Source: Ligula intestinalis (Eukaryota; Platyhelminthes; Cestoda; Diphyllobothriidea; Diphyllobothriidae). Taken from it: DNA of 64,000 bases. The notes below the pieces were generated by a model. That model was not told the DNA's origin. It saw only the letters and a list, made by a program, of their open reading frames with translations, and ran no database searches. The position numbers and the translations under genes were made by a program. Below, piece after piece: positions 9,533-19,029 of this stretch. Position 1 is the first letter of the stretch, and each line of letters opens with the position of its first letter. The stretch lies in assembly GCA_036362985.1 (NCBI GenBank), contig JAYGXS010000003.1, positions 85,054,292 through 85,118,291 on the forward strand, given 5' to 3'.

Positions 9533-10380
9533 TTATATCGTTTTCAACATCCCCCAAAGAAAAGGAAACAGAAGGTACGAGGACATGAATGGATTTATTT
9601 TAAGACTGACGTTTCGGACACTCTCTCATGCGGCCCAAAGACCCGCTACCATTGTGGTCTACAGCATACCATGCCTAGACTAAGATGCAAGGGCACAAGA
9701 CTGCACGAACATCATCAGACAATCGACCGCAACGATAAGAAGTCTGTGGTATATACCCACGTACAGCAGAAGAGCCACATCTTCTCCATTGAAAAAGCAA
9801 GGGCCCGAGCCAATGACAAAATGGCTTTATTGCTGCTGGAAAGTTTGTCTTCGACTGGCAGTCAACAGAGGCATAGACCTCAACCCTGCCTACCAGGCGT
9901 TGTGCAGATGGCTCAGCTCAGTTCAAACAAAGCCAACAAAAAGGCAAAATAAACTCGAGTGTGGAACGGAACTAGCTTTGGAGGTACAAAGTGGAGAAGC
10001 CGGCCAGGTACCACATCACTGCCACGCCCACGAGGTTGGGATCAACTCAAGCGGGCAGGAACACTCGTCGGTCGACGATGAGCACGTCAGCCAGAACGCT
10101 CACTTGAGATGGCCAAAAAGTGAGTAGAGATCACATGAGCTCACCAGCGGTCAATATTACAGTCAATCAAGATCGATCAGGCAGGTCCAAGTTCGTGCGT
10201 CGTGCGCGGATATAACATTAGGCAGGCGACAGAACTGCAACACTCCCGGTGAACAGGAAAAACCAGTCAGTTACTCTGGCAATGGAACGAGTGTCCAAAA
10301 GGTCAGTCTTGAAATAAATCGGTCCATGTCCTCGTATCTTCTTCTTCCTCTTCTTTGGGGGATTGTGAAAACGATAATAC
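9533..10380 (+). mobile_element. Penelope-like element, short copy with inverted termini
   Basis: The first and last roughly 95 bases are inverted copies of one another: both ends carry TATCGTTTTCA, TCCCCCAAAGAA, ACGAGGACATG, GATTTATTT and GACTGAC..TT..GGACACTC, in opposite orientation. The interior encodes fragments resembling the downstream half of the GIY-YIG endonuclease of Penelope-like elements: RLHEHHQTIDRNDKKS then a shifted frame with NRGIDLNPAYQAL and VQTKPTKRQ. At least one frameshift (about 9800-9830) separates them, and the reverse transcriptase is absent. The same structure recurs at 17883-18806. Confidence 0.72.
9671..9960 (+). pseudogene. GIY-YIG-like endonuclease remnant of Penelope-like element
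   Basis: The frame 9671-9952 begins with ..TRLHEHHQTIDRNDKKS and VYTHVQQKSHIFSIEKA, the conserved Arg, Glu-His and spaced His pattern of the Penelope GIY-YIG C-terminal half. The end of the domain continues in the frame 9789-10127. The GIY and YIG segments themselves are missing, so it cannot be active. Confidence 0.65.
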
Positions 10381-10676
10381 GTTTGCTGTGTGCGGTGTAA
10401 CGACAACAGGCAATTACAGCCTTATGAATGTGTCGCAAAGTATTAGACAAACCTTAAGTAAAAAGTCAATGGGTAAAGCGCATTCTAGACAAACAGGCCA
10501 TCTGAAAGGTCGCCACGGCCCCATTTATCATATATGTTGGCTACAATATTTAAACGATATATGTATGCTCGTTGAAAGGAGCAAACCAGCATTATCAGCG
10601 GGCCGCAAAGTTTTGAAACATGCGAATATAAGTAAATAAATAGTTTAGATACAGGAACGCCCATGACGGTAATTTC

Positions 10677-10785
10677 CTAGGTGCAAAGGTTTATCTTGTT
10701 CCAAGTCGGAGCAAAGGGTCTAGGGGTCTATCCGCTAGGCATTTTTGTCAGACCTAGGACCAGTATAACCTTTGCACCTAGAGCA
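10677..10785. repeat. Inverted repeat of about 16 bp with 75-base spacer
   Basis: CTAGGTGCAAAGGTTTA at the left and ATAACCTTTGCACCTAG at the right are inverted copies. The spacer also holds partly complementary ..GGTCTAGGGG.. and ..GACCTAGGACC.. blocks. A foldback element or hairpin-forming unit is possible. Confidence 0.65.
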
Positions 10786-11461
10786 TTGTCATCAAGAGTG
10801 AATAACAAAAATTCACAAAGGGCGACTTTTATATTTTCACCAGTGAGTGCGTTGGAGGAAGGAAATATTTTTGCAGATAAGGAGCACTGCGTAGCACTCC
10901 GCAGAGGCCGAATTTTGTGGGGACTACATGGGCTAAACGTCGGCATCACCAAGTTTAAAATTTAAACACGCGGATAAATAATGACAAGTAATAACGAACA
11001 CAAGGCCGCTCATTTAGAAGATGTAAAGTACTCATATCTCCGTGGAGGAAAAAAGCAGCCAAATAACTATGTTTCATATCTTCTTGGAAGAAGATTAAAC
11101 ATTGGTATGCTTTGACTTCCGAACACAGCAAAATTGCGCAGACAACAGCGCGGGGGCAAGGAGAAATTCACAGTCATCTGATTTTAACATGTCACTACGC
11201 CTTCTATCGCCTAAACCTGATATCGGACAATCAATTTCGCAAAAACGAAGTCTCAACACGGAAAGCGCACCCCGCAGGGAGACCGACGTATCCTCAATGG
11301 AGTAAAGACCGAAACCGTACAAAGAATCGAGAATCGGAAGCTTCAACAGAAGCTGCACCTAGCGCACACATCGGATGGTCAATAACCAACAAGTAAACTG
11401 TCCTCGGATCTTTCACGGGAAGCCAAAAAGTAAACAGCACGAAAAACAAAGCAAATAGTAC
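10786..11461. other. Downstream of zinc-finger block I; terminal exon not found
   Basis: Gene I must continue past its sixth finger exon, because that exon ends in an open phase-1 donor at 11461. The minus frame 11358-11095 is a possible terminal exon but has no finger, no clear acceptor and no match in the other blocks. Confidence 0.35.
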
Positions 11462-11548
11462 CTGGATGGAAATGCAGAAGATGCTTCTTCAGGGATGAAT
11501 TTGCCGTGAAGGCGCGACCACAAACTGCACACAAAAACGGTCGCAGTT
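11462..11548 (-). CDS. Block I finger exon 6 (87 nt)
   Basis: Acceptor GGTTTCAG, donor GTACTA, phase 1-1. Encodes KLRPFLCAVCGRAF..SSLKKHLLHFHP: C-x2-C-x12-H, followed by two possible last histidines. It is the most diverged finger of the array, and its two flanking introns are the least conserved. Confidence 0.78.
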
Positions 11549-14500
11549 CTGAAACCGGAAAAAATTAGAAAGGTTGAAAAATTTATCTGGGTTAATTTTA
11601 GGACCCTCGCAGGGGATAACCACCGGGAGTCACAGCTCCTTCACTACTTTACCTTATATTTTGGCTGCATTATATAAACGACAAATTTATATTCATTAAA
11701 CGGAGGAAATCCATATTATAGGGGTTCGTCAAGGTTTAAATATACGAGAAGTGCGGTTTCTGGAACGTGGACTTCCCACCTAATAATGCAGGTAGCACCA
11801 CACTAAATGCCATAGAGACTCCTATAGTTGGATTTCACCCGCCTAGCCATGACCCTAACTTTGGCATCATGCATAAAAAACCCCATCCGTGCCGCACACG
11901 TCCTGTTTCCCACATCTTTTACCAGACAGTAGGAAATGCGTTCATTTCCCTTGAGGTTGAATGCGTGAGGGTTAGGCTCATTCCCCCCCCCCCCCCCCCT
12001 ATGCACTGGTCAGTTGGTTGACACAAGAAAATATTGACAAAGACAGAGGATGCAAAAAAGATGAGGGAATGCTCGAAGAATTAAACAAAAGAGACCTACT
12101 TTTGTGCACTGTGTTGATGTGCCTATTCAGGTCTCTATTCTGCCGGAAAAAATGGCCACAAATATTGCAAGGCAAGTTCCGTAGGTCTGAAATATACAAA
12201 AACCAACACACTGTGAGACTATGTGCGTCTTGACAAAACCCTATGGACAGCCTCTTTTTCAATGTCCTCCCTAATGCACCAGTCAATTGCGTGTCACAAG
12301 AAAATATTTACAAACACCGAGCAGGCAAAAAACAAGGGTAAAATCAAACAAACAAACAAACAAACAAGATGGGGCGTACTTTTGTGCACATAGTTGACGT
12401 GCGACTTCAGAGCTCCCTTTTCCTTGAACGAATGGTCACAAATATTGCAAAGAAAGTTCCGCAGGTCTGAAATAAACAGAAAAAAACACACTGAGAGACT
12501 TTGGGTGCCCTGGCGAAACCCTACGGTCAGCCTCACTGGCTCCCTTTCTCTGCCCTCCCTAACGCACCAGTCTATTGCGAGTCAGGAGAAAGTATTGACA
12601 AACACCGAGCAGGCAAAAAGACGAGGGAGGAATGCAAACAATTAAAGAAAAAGGCATACTTCGGTGAACATTGTTGATGTGCCTCTTCAGGTGCTCATTT
12701 ACTTTGAAAGAATGGCCACAAATATCGCAAGGAAATTTCCGCAGATCTGAAAAAACACAAAACGGCAGACTAAGATACTTTAATATACCAGAGACAAGCA
12801 GGACATTGCCTGACAGGACGCGAAGGCCTATGCATAGGCGTCATGCAAGCAAATACTCAAAAAAAAATATCAGGACAAGGTGATAGCTAGAAGAATAAAA
12901 AGGGAGGCATACTCTTGTGCACCCCGTTGACGTGCGACTTTAGGTTTTCGTTATATTTGAACGAAAACCCACAAATATCACAGGGAAATTTTCGCAGATC
13001 TGAAAAATAAGAACAACAAAGTAAGGGACCTCCGTATTCATAAGCTTGGGTAAACTTGTTCCCAAGGCTTCTTGCACCTTCAAGGATGATGAAAATTATG
13101 GCTGCAGGCCTAAAATTCTTAGTTTTTTACTTCTACTCCATAATACACAAAGTAAACAAAAAAGCAAACAGTGAAATTGCATTTAGAATAGTTTCTTGGG
13201 TTCAACGTGTCAAAATACAAATGGTTCTGGACCAGCCCTGTGCCAACAAGCCGCAACCATCACTGAGACCCCAATCTCTGACTGTAAGCCCAAACCCTGA
13301 GCTTACCAATAAACCCCAACCTCATACATGCTTAACCTTGATCCTGGAAAATAAACTTCATTCTAATTCTAAACTTGATCCTAACTTCTGCTTCTTACTG
13401 TGACCACGACCCCAGGTATAACGGGATCCCTTAACAGAAATCTAACTCCTATTCAACTCTAAGCCTGGTCGTTATCGTAGCTAGTATTGTAATCATAACA
13501 CCATCCCCAATCCATTAAAGTAGCAGCGGTTCTATGCAGTTTTTGTAAATGGATAGGTGGCAGGCTGGGAAGAACTAGTGCTATCAGAAGGCTTAACGCT
13601 GCGTTTCTGGCCATGACAGTCATAACGGAAATATGTAATAAAAGCGTAGTGCAGGCAGTCAACATATTAGCTGATGTCGTGAGAACCAGTGATACAGCGG
13701 CTAGGAAAGGGGCACGTACTTTTGTGGACGCCATTGACATGCTGGTCCAGCTTCGAGATCTTCGGAAAGGCCTTTCCACAGAACTCACAGTTATATTCGC
13801 GAACGGCTATAACACTAAAAAAATGAAATAACAGAGGACTGGACTGCTCTTCTGGCTTGCTTAAACGTTCGCAGAAGACGATAAATTAAATTCCAGAGAT
13901 ATTAGTAGACTTTATTTAAGTACCAAATGGGTTCTCTTGGTGAGTAGGAGAAGTGCAGCAACACACGTACTAGATTCGGAAACAATCATAAACGGCTAAG
14001 TGACCAAAAGGATACATAATCGTTGACCACTCTGACAGCGCAGGTACTCGTTATAAGCCCAGACGAACTACGAAACCTGTTCTGTGCGAAACTGAAAAAA
14101 ACAGTACTCACCCGCGTTTGAGGTTATCATGAAATTGTAGCCTGATCCCTTAAGGTGAACACACAGATTACAAAGGACGGTGTGAGTAACTAGTCCAAAA
14201 TTCAATGAAATAAATACGAATGATAGAACAGTGCTTAATTTTGGAAGCTTGAAGAACTAAAGAACCATTAGGAGGGTTTGACAGATTTTCATAGTTTAGT
14301 TGACCCAATTGAAGAATTGAGGAACTGAAGAACTGCCTCTACCAGGACTTCATTGCTTGGAAGAGGTTTTGTTCAGTCCCAGCCATATGATTATCCAAGG
14401 CGACTACTGAGCTAGGACCACAGCTAGCAGTTTGGTTAGAGGGAAGTTCCGTAGCAACCGAAAGAAGACCACTGTTGTAGACAAACGCTTGTATTGCTTG

Positions 14501-15524
14501 AAAGAGCGAGAGGGTGCTTCAACTACTGCCTGGTGTTTGAATACTGCAAAGAAATGCCAACGAGGAAGAGGAATATTTTAAAAGTTCTCAGGCATGGGGT
14601 TTCAAATGACACTATGGTGTTGCAAGGGCGGTTTCTTGGGTGAGACGCCAGATACCCGCAGTTATTCGGGAGGGGCTGCCCAGTGCATCTACAGGTACCC
14701 ATATTGTACAGAATTATCATCTTGACTAAGTTGTACGCCTCTGGCGCCATGGAACCTAATTACACTGGCATGTTATTATTTCGGGTAAGACTTCCCGAAG
14801 ACTATCTCGGCCAGAGAAGTACAAGTGAAGCATGTGTCATGTGAACCACTTCAACTGCACCACAGGACAAAGTAACACGGATATGCGAAAAGCCAATAGA
14901 AGAACAACTCACGCAAACTGTGATCAGCTTCCAATTGGCGTGTAGGTTCCTCGCCAGTAGGTTCTTCTAACCTGGAGTAATGCATTCCTGTGAGGATAGG
15001 AATTTATAAAACAAGAATGCACTTTTTGGGTCAGAGGTTTTTTTGGAGATAGATAAGCATGTTGCCGTGTTTAAATCCCCCGTTGGAACAGTTGAAGGGA
15101 TTGTTGATACAAGTATATTGTTGTTTGATTCAGCTGGTGAAGATGACATTGCTAGTGAGGGCTTCCACTCATCCTTGCTGCTTGCACAGTCATTTTCACT
15201 GGACCCACTTGAGTCTTGTTCGGCATGCAGTCGCCGACGTCCATGCTGTGAATAAAACCAATCGAATGTAAATATAAATAAAACATACAAGTCGATCTTG
15301 AGACCTTAATGCAGTACAGACCAACCACAGATGGTTAGAATTACCTTGTGACGCTCAAGCACGGTGTCTGGGTTTGAAAATTCTCCTTCCTGCAACAAAG
15401 TAAAAATTGTTGAAGGCAGCAGTACTACTACTACAAATAGTAATAGTAATATAAAAAACAAGCGGACCCTTAATATTATCTTATGAGGATGCAACATGCA
15501 TTTTTCTCTAGCGTTTACTTTTTC
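11462..15524 (-). CDS. Zinc-finger gene, block I (nine exons recognised)
   Basis: A minus-strand host gene read from 15524 down to 11462. Exons: micro-exon a 15524-15480, micro-exon b 15389-15345, Ser/Asp-rich exon c 15245-15023, then six finger exons 13806-13720, 12999-12913, 12746-12660, 12466-12380, 12186-12100 and 11548-11462. Phases agree throughout: a and b are 0-0, c is 0-1, and all fingers are 1-1. The product is probably a nuclear DNA-binding protein with an acidic N-terminal part and at least six C2H2 fingers. The usual TGEKP linker is replaced by (K/E)-(N/K)-L-R-x-F. The first exon (the MDKRED type of block III) and the terminal exon were not found. The donor after exon a is AT instead of GT, so exon a may be skipped; this would keep the frame. 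No stop codon occurs inside the listed exons. Confidence 0.78.
11983..11999. repeat. Poly-C homopolymer tract
   Basis: A run of about 17 consecutive cytosines in the intron between finger exons 5 and 6 of block I. Its length is prone to sequencing error. Confidence 0.9.
12100..12186 (-). CDS. Block I finger exon 5 (87 nt)
   Basis: Acceptor TATTTCAG, donor GTAGGT, phase 1-1. Finger CNICGHFF-RQNRDLNR-HINTVH. Its closest relative is finger 4 of block II (..HQKTGLNK-HINTVH), so the order of fingers is at least partly preserved between the blocks. Confidence 0.85.
12344..12367. repeat. (CAAA)n microsatellite
   Basis: About five to six CAAA units immediately downstream of block I finger exon 4. 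Confidence 0.9.
12380..12466 (-). CDS. Block I finger exon 4 (87 nt)
   Basis: Acceptor TATTTCAG, donor GTACGC, phase 1-1. Finger CNICDHSF-KEKGALKS-HVNYVH. All zinc ligands and the hydrophobic Phe and Leu are present. Confidence 0.85.
12660..12746 (-). CDS. Block I finger exon 3 (87 nt)
   Basis: Acceptor TTTTTCAG, donor GTATGC, phase 1-1. Finger CDICGHSF-KVNEHLKR-HINNVH, fully canonical in spacing. Confidence 0.85.
12913..12999 (-). CDS. Block I finger exon 2 (87 nt)
   Basis: Acceptor TTTTTCAG, donor GTATGC, phase 1-1. Finger CDICGFSF-KYNENLKS-HVNGVH, fully canonical in spacing. Confidence 0.85.
13720..13806 (-). CDS. Block I finger exon 1 (87 nt)
   Basis: Acceptor ATAG, donor GTACGT, phase 1-1. 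Finger CEFCGKAF-PKISKLDQ-HVNGVH. It is the counterpart of block II finger 1 (both have VRxxYxC and GKAF), which has lost one codon in the helix. Confidence 0.85.
13807..15022 (-). other. Block I intron between exon c and finger 1
   Basis: About 1.2 kb between the phase-1 donor of exon c (GTGCAT) and the acceptor of finger exon 1. No exon with matching phase was recognised. Parts resemble the corresponding intron of block III near 63610-63700. Confidence 0.5.
15023..15245 (-). CDS. Block I exon c, Ser/Asp-rich (223 nt)
   Basis: Acceptor TTATTCACAG, donor GTGCAT, phase 0 to 1. Encodes HGRRRLHAEQDSSGSSENDC then DEWKPS and a Ser/Thr/Pro-rich stretch ending in KTSDPK. The basic start followed by acidic Ser clusters resembles a nuclear regulatory segment with possible casein-kinase sites. 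No known domain. Confidence 0.75.
15345..15389 (-). CDS. Block I micro-exon b (45 nt)
   Basis: Acceptor TTGCAG, donor GTAATT, phase 0-0. Encodes EGEFSNPDTVLERHK. The same size and phase occur in blocks II and III. Confidence 0.78.
15480..15524 (-). CDS. Block I micro-exon a (45 nt, donor lost)
   Basis: Acceptor TTTTATAG, phase 0-0, encoding EKVNAREKCMLHPHK. The base after the exon is A where blocks II and III have G, so the donor reads AT instead of GT. The exon body has no stop. It is probably skipped in block I transcripts, without a frame change. Confidence 0.65.
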
Positions 15525-15529
15525 CTATA

Positions 15530-17600
15530 AAAGGGCAAATGTGCAACAACTAAATTTATGGAAGATATGTATAAGATCCTCCATTATAACGATTCAGCGG
15601 ATGAATCGTTCTTATGGAGGCTTGAAGCTTCGCTAGATATCGGAAAGACTGTCAAAGATGCAAGAAATGCTTTCCTGTACAGGTTAAAGTCTGCATATAT
15701 TGTTTCGGCGATGCCAATTTACCACACCAATGCTCCCAGAATGCACGGAAGAGGTCACAAGCGTAACACACCAGTTCTCTCAAGTTGTATTAAAAAGCAG
15801 CTTAAATCAAAATTGTGAATACGAGCAATAAACTTGGAGTTTTTTAGCCCCCTGTCAACCAATCAAAGTGCCCCATGTTATTCAACACCTGATTTTCGGC
15901 AAGGAAGTTTGTCTTTAGCAATGCAATTGTAAATTTCTAGCTAGATTTACGACTGTAATATCCACCAAATAACGCTCTGGGTCCTGATGAGGATTTGCAG
16001 TGTTAATGTATTATTATCCTTTTTTAACATCTGCCCTACCTACTGGAGCCAAAGAAACCACTTGCACCCTACTACATTACTGAAAATGATGACAGCGGTT
16101 ACCGTCAGGCACGAATATCGGAAGATTCATGTAGACACCATGATCACAGACTATAATGATAGTGAATACAATAGACAGAAAATGGGCGTGCTTTGAATAT
16201 CAATATAATTATCCCAGCAAGTAGTAGACCACTTAATGCAGGCAATATGCGTGCTGGCATGCACTTGCCGTAATTACACGAATATCATGCAATGAAAGAG
16301 GCTTTAATATACCCGAATCCAACTATATAATGAAGAATGAAAAATGATACTATGAGGAGCCTGATCTGCTACACAATGAGCGTAAGGCGGTATTTTTATT
16401 TTAATTAAATTTAAAAATAATATACTCGTAGAAACGGTCCCCAGGCAAAACTGAACCAAGACTACCGTAATCATACTGGTTGGACTTTGTGCAAGGAGAA
16501 TCGCGAGATAGATTTACGCTACACGATGCATGCTGGCGAGTTGGCGAGGTTCTCGGATGAGCATGAGTGTGGCGTCCATAAATCACGATAATTTAGGAGA
16601 AAATGTGCCGCTATAATGCTTTCATAAATAATCCGGCATAAGGCGGACATACATATGCCTGTATAATCCTGGCATTTGGCAGGCCACTTTGTGCTGGCAT
16701 TATGCCAAAAGGTGGGCGTGGGCATGCCAGAATTAGAAAAAAATAGATTTTATCGTTTTCACTATCCCCCAAAGTAAAGGAAGAAAGGGGAAAGTAGCCC
16801 GACGGCTCTCGCCGGAGTAGCGCGACGATATCATTTTGCTGTGGCAAAGGAGAAGCCTTCAAAACCACTTTACGGGACGATCACGACGTACAACAAAAAC
16901 CAGGTCACAAGGCATTGGCTTGCCCTACATCAAATGGTTAGCGCTTAGCAAAATAATTAAACGCTAGAATTCAATAGGTATTGTGTGTTAGATAAGCCGT
17001 TAAATTGTGAATGGCGAACGTACATTTAATATAAACCACCTTAACTGTAAGGAAAAAATGAACGCACTTGTTTTATTCCAACTAGAAGCAGGGTACTAAT
17101 AGGTATTTGCATGAGTTTGTTTGCGACGCACAGCTACTGGCGCTCCTGCTAACCAAATTACCAATAAACAACCGGAAAACCAAACTGCAAACTCAAGGCC
17201 TCCAATTTTATCAACTAAAATATATTATAAAAAGGGAAATTTAAAATAAAAAAGATAGCATATACTCGAGGGAAGATGAAATCAATGAAAATAAGTAGCA
17301 TACACAAAAATTAAGCATTTAACACACAAAATAACGGATCTTCTAAGCGGGTGTTTGAGTTTAAACTGTTCATCACCGCCACCTATATCCCTATGAAATT
17401 ATACGGCTGAGTAACTAGCACAGCTGGCCTTCTGTGTGTTTGCAAACTGAACTTGCTGAACACAGTCAACAATGGCGCATTACATATTACTTCCTAGAAA
17501 ACCTATTTGCTCCTTTGGAGAGACAAACATTGGTCAATATCAGGATCTGTTGGAAGAACTTCAGCATGTGTGCACATGGCAGCTGCAAGTTATGAAGGAG
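15530..17600 (-). other. Block I upstream intron, homologous to block II
   Basis: Inverted and collinear with 32.3-35.3 kb: for example the segment near 17070-17230 (GGCCTTGAGTTTG and CTTCTAGTTGGAATAAAAC on the minus strand) matches 32680-32825 and 58670-59290. The plus frame 15558-15818 is an antisense open frame, not a gene. No first exon like that of block III was found here. Confidence 0.55.
16660..16800 (+). repeat. Direct repeat with Penelope-like terminus, copy 1
   Basis: Matches 17790-17925: GTGCTGGCATTATGCCA, GGTGGGCGTGGGCATGCC and then the ATTTTATCGTTTTCACTATC terminus of the Penelope-like element. Here the terminus runs only to about 16785 before unrelated sequence, so it is a truncated or solo end. 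Confidence 0.65.
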
Positions 17601-17789
17601 CCAACAAACTCACATGTCAACAACATCGTTACAAAAGTGGATGGTGGAGTTTTCCCGAGATAACTGAATTCGAGGCCAGCCTTTTGCAGACCCGCACTTC
17701 GAGCGGCTGTTACCTTCTGCAGTGTCTGTGGTGGCAATACTCATTGGCAGCTACTCTCTTGTTATTATCCATTATAATGCTTCCATTAA

Positions 17790-17925
17790 TAGGTTGGCAC
17801 AGTCCAGGCATTTAGCAGGACACTATGTGCTGGCATTATGCCAACAGGTGGGCGTGGGCATGCCGGAATTATAAAAAATAGATTTTATCGTTTTCACTAT
17901 CCCCCAAATTAAAGGAAGAAAGTTC
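17790..17925 (+). repeat. Direct repeat with Penelope-like terminus, copy 2
   Basis: Second copy of the repeat at 16660-16800. Here it leads into a longer Penelope-like element. Confidence 0.65.
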
Positions 17926-18806
17926 GAGTACACAGACGGATTTATCATGAGACTGATGTTTCAGACACTCTCTCGCTTCCATCCGCAGAGTAACTGCGTG
18001 GTTGTTCCTTTGCGCCGGGACTGTTGCAGCCTTCCCGCGTGCCTGTTATTATATCCGTTCTCGACGCAGAAAATGGACCTGCCTGATCGATGATTGGTGA
18101 AACGGGCAGACACCAGGGCTAAAGATTGCACGGGCATCAACAGGCAATCGACCGCAACGATAAGCAGTCTATGGTTGATGCCCACGCACAGCGGAACCAT
18201 GTCCTCGCCTTCGACAAAGCAAGGGTCCTTGGGCGAGCCAATGATAAAATAGCTAGGTTGCTGCTGGAAAGTTTTTCTTTGACTGGCACACTCAACAGAG
18301 CCATAGACCTCCATCCCGTCGACTAGGCGTTACCCAGAGGGCTTGAGTCAGTTCGGAAAAGCCCAACAGGAAGGCAAAATAAATTCAAGTGCGGAAAAGA
18401 ACCTGCTTCGGAGGTACAAAGTGGAGAAGCTGAACAGGAACAACATCACCACCGTGCCTTTGGGGTTGAGATCAAATCAAGCGGTTGAAACACTCGTCTG
18501 TCGACGATTAGCACGTTAGCCAGAACGCTGACTTGCGACGGCCGTAAAGTGAGTAGAGATCATATAAGCTCCCCTGCGATCAATATAACAGTTTATCAAG
18601 ATCGATCATGCAGGTTCAAGTTCATGTGTAGAGTGCGGATCTTAAAACAGAAAGGCGGCAGAACTGCAACACTCCCGGCGAACAGGAACAATCACTAAGT
18701 TACTCTGGCGATGAAATTGAGTGTCCGAAACGTCAGTCTCAAAATAAATCGGTCCATGTCCTCGTACCTTCCTCCTTTTCGTTGGGAGATGGTGTAAACC
18801 ATTTGA
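17883..18806 (+). mobile_element. Penelope-like element 2 with inverted termini
   Basis: The left end (TTTATCGTTTTCACTATCC onward) and the right end near 18700-18806 are inverted copies, as in the element at 9533-10380. The interior frame 18126-18326 encodes HGHQQAIDRNDKQSMVDAHA, then FDKARVLGRANDKIARLLLE and TLNRAIDLHP, the Penelope GIY-YIG C-terminal pattern, better preserved than in copy 1. GCCGGAATT precedes the left end and no target-site duplication is obvious. Reverse transcriptase is absent. Confidence 0.72.
18126..18326 (+). pseudogene. GIY-YIG-like endonuclease remnant (copy 2)
   Basis: A 66-codon frame covering the region after the GIY and YIG motifs. Key pattern: EH/HQ..A..R.D..S.V.AH, F..A..LGRAN....R..LE and NRAIDLHP. 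It ends with GTCGAC TAG where relatives read ..YQAL, so it is truncated. Confidence 0.65.
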
Positions 18807-18809
18807 TCT

Positions 18810-19029
18810 TTCGATCTCGAATCTTCACATTTAATTTAATTGTATATTCAAGGGCGAAAGGGCAAATTCATTTTGTGGGGATTATGTCGGCAGTTCAGCA
18901 AGCACCAGCGGTATCTGACTGGTAATTAGTGACCGCCACCCGCTCCAAATGAATAGTTTCTACAATAGAGTTTGCGTTCTCGTTTTTCATGTTTTACTTA
19001 TTATTTATAACTTTATTTTAATGGAAATT
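18810..19029. other. No recognisable feature
   Basis: Short AT-rich spacer between the second Penelope-like element and the 3' end of the minus-strand gamma LINE. Confidence 0.4.

Noticed and set aside
12344..12367. CRISPR-like short repeats
   Set aside because: Simple CAAA microsatellite in a eukaryotic intron; no spacer structure anywhere in the window.
15558..15818. 86-codon plus frame in block I
   Set aside because: Antisense to the zinc-finger gene block; the equivalent frame is broken in blocks II and III.
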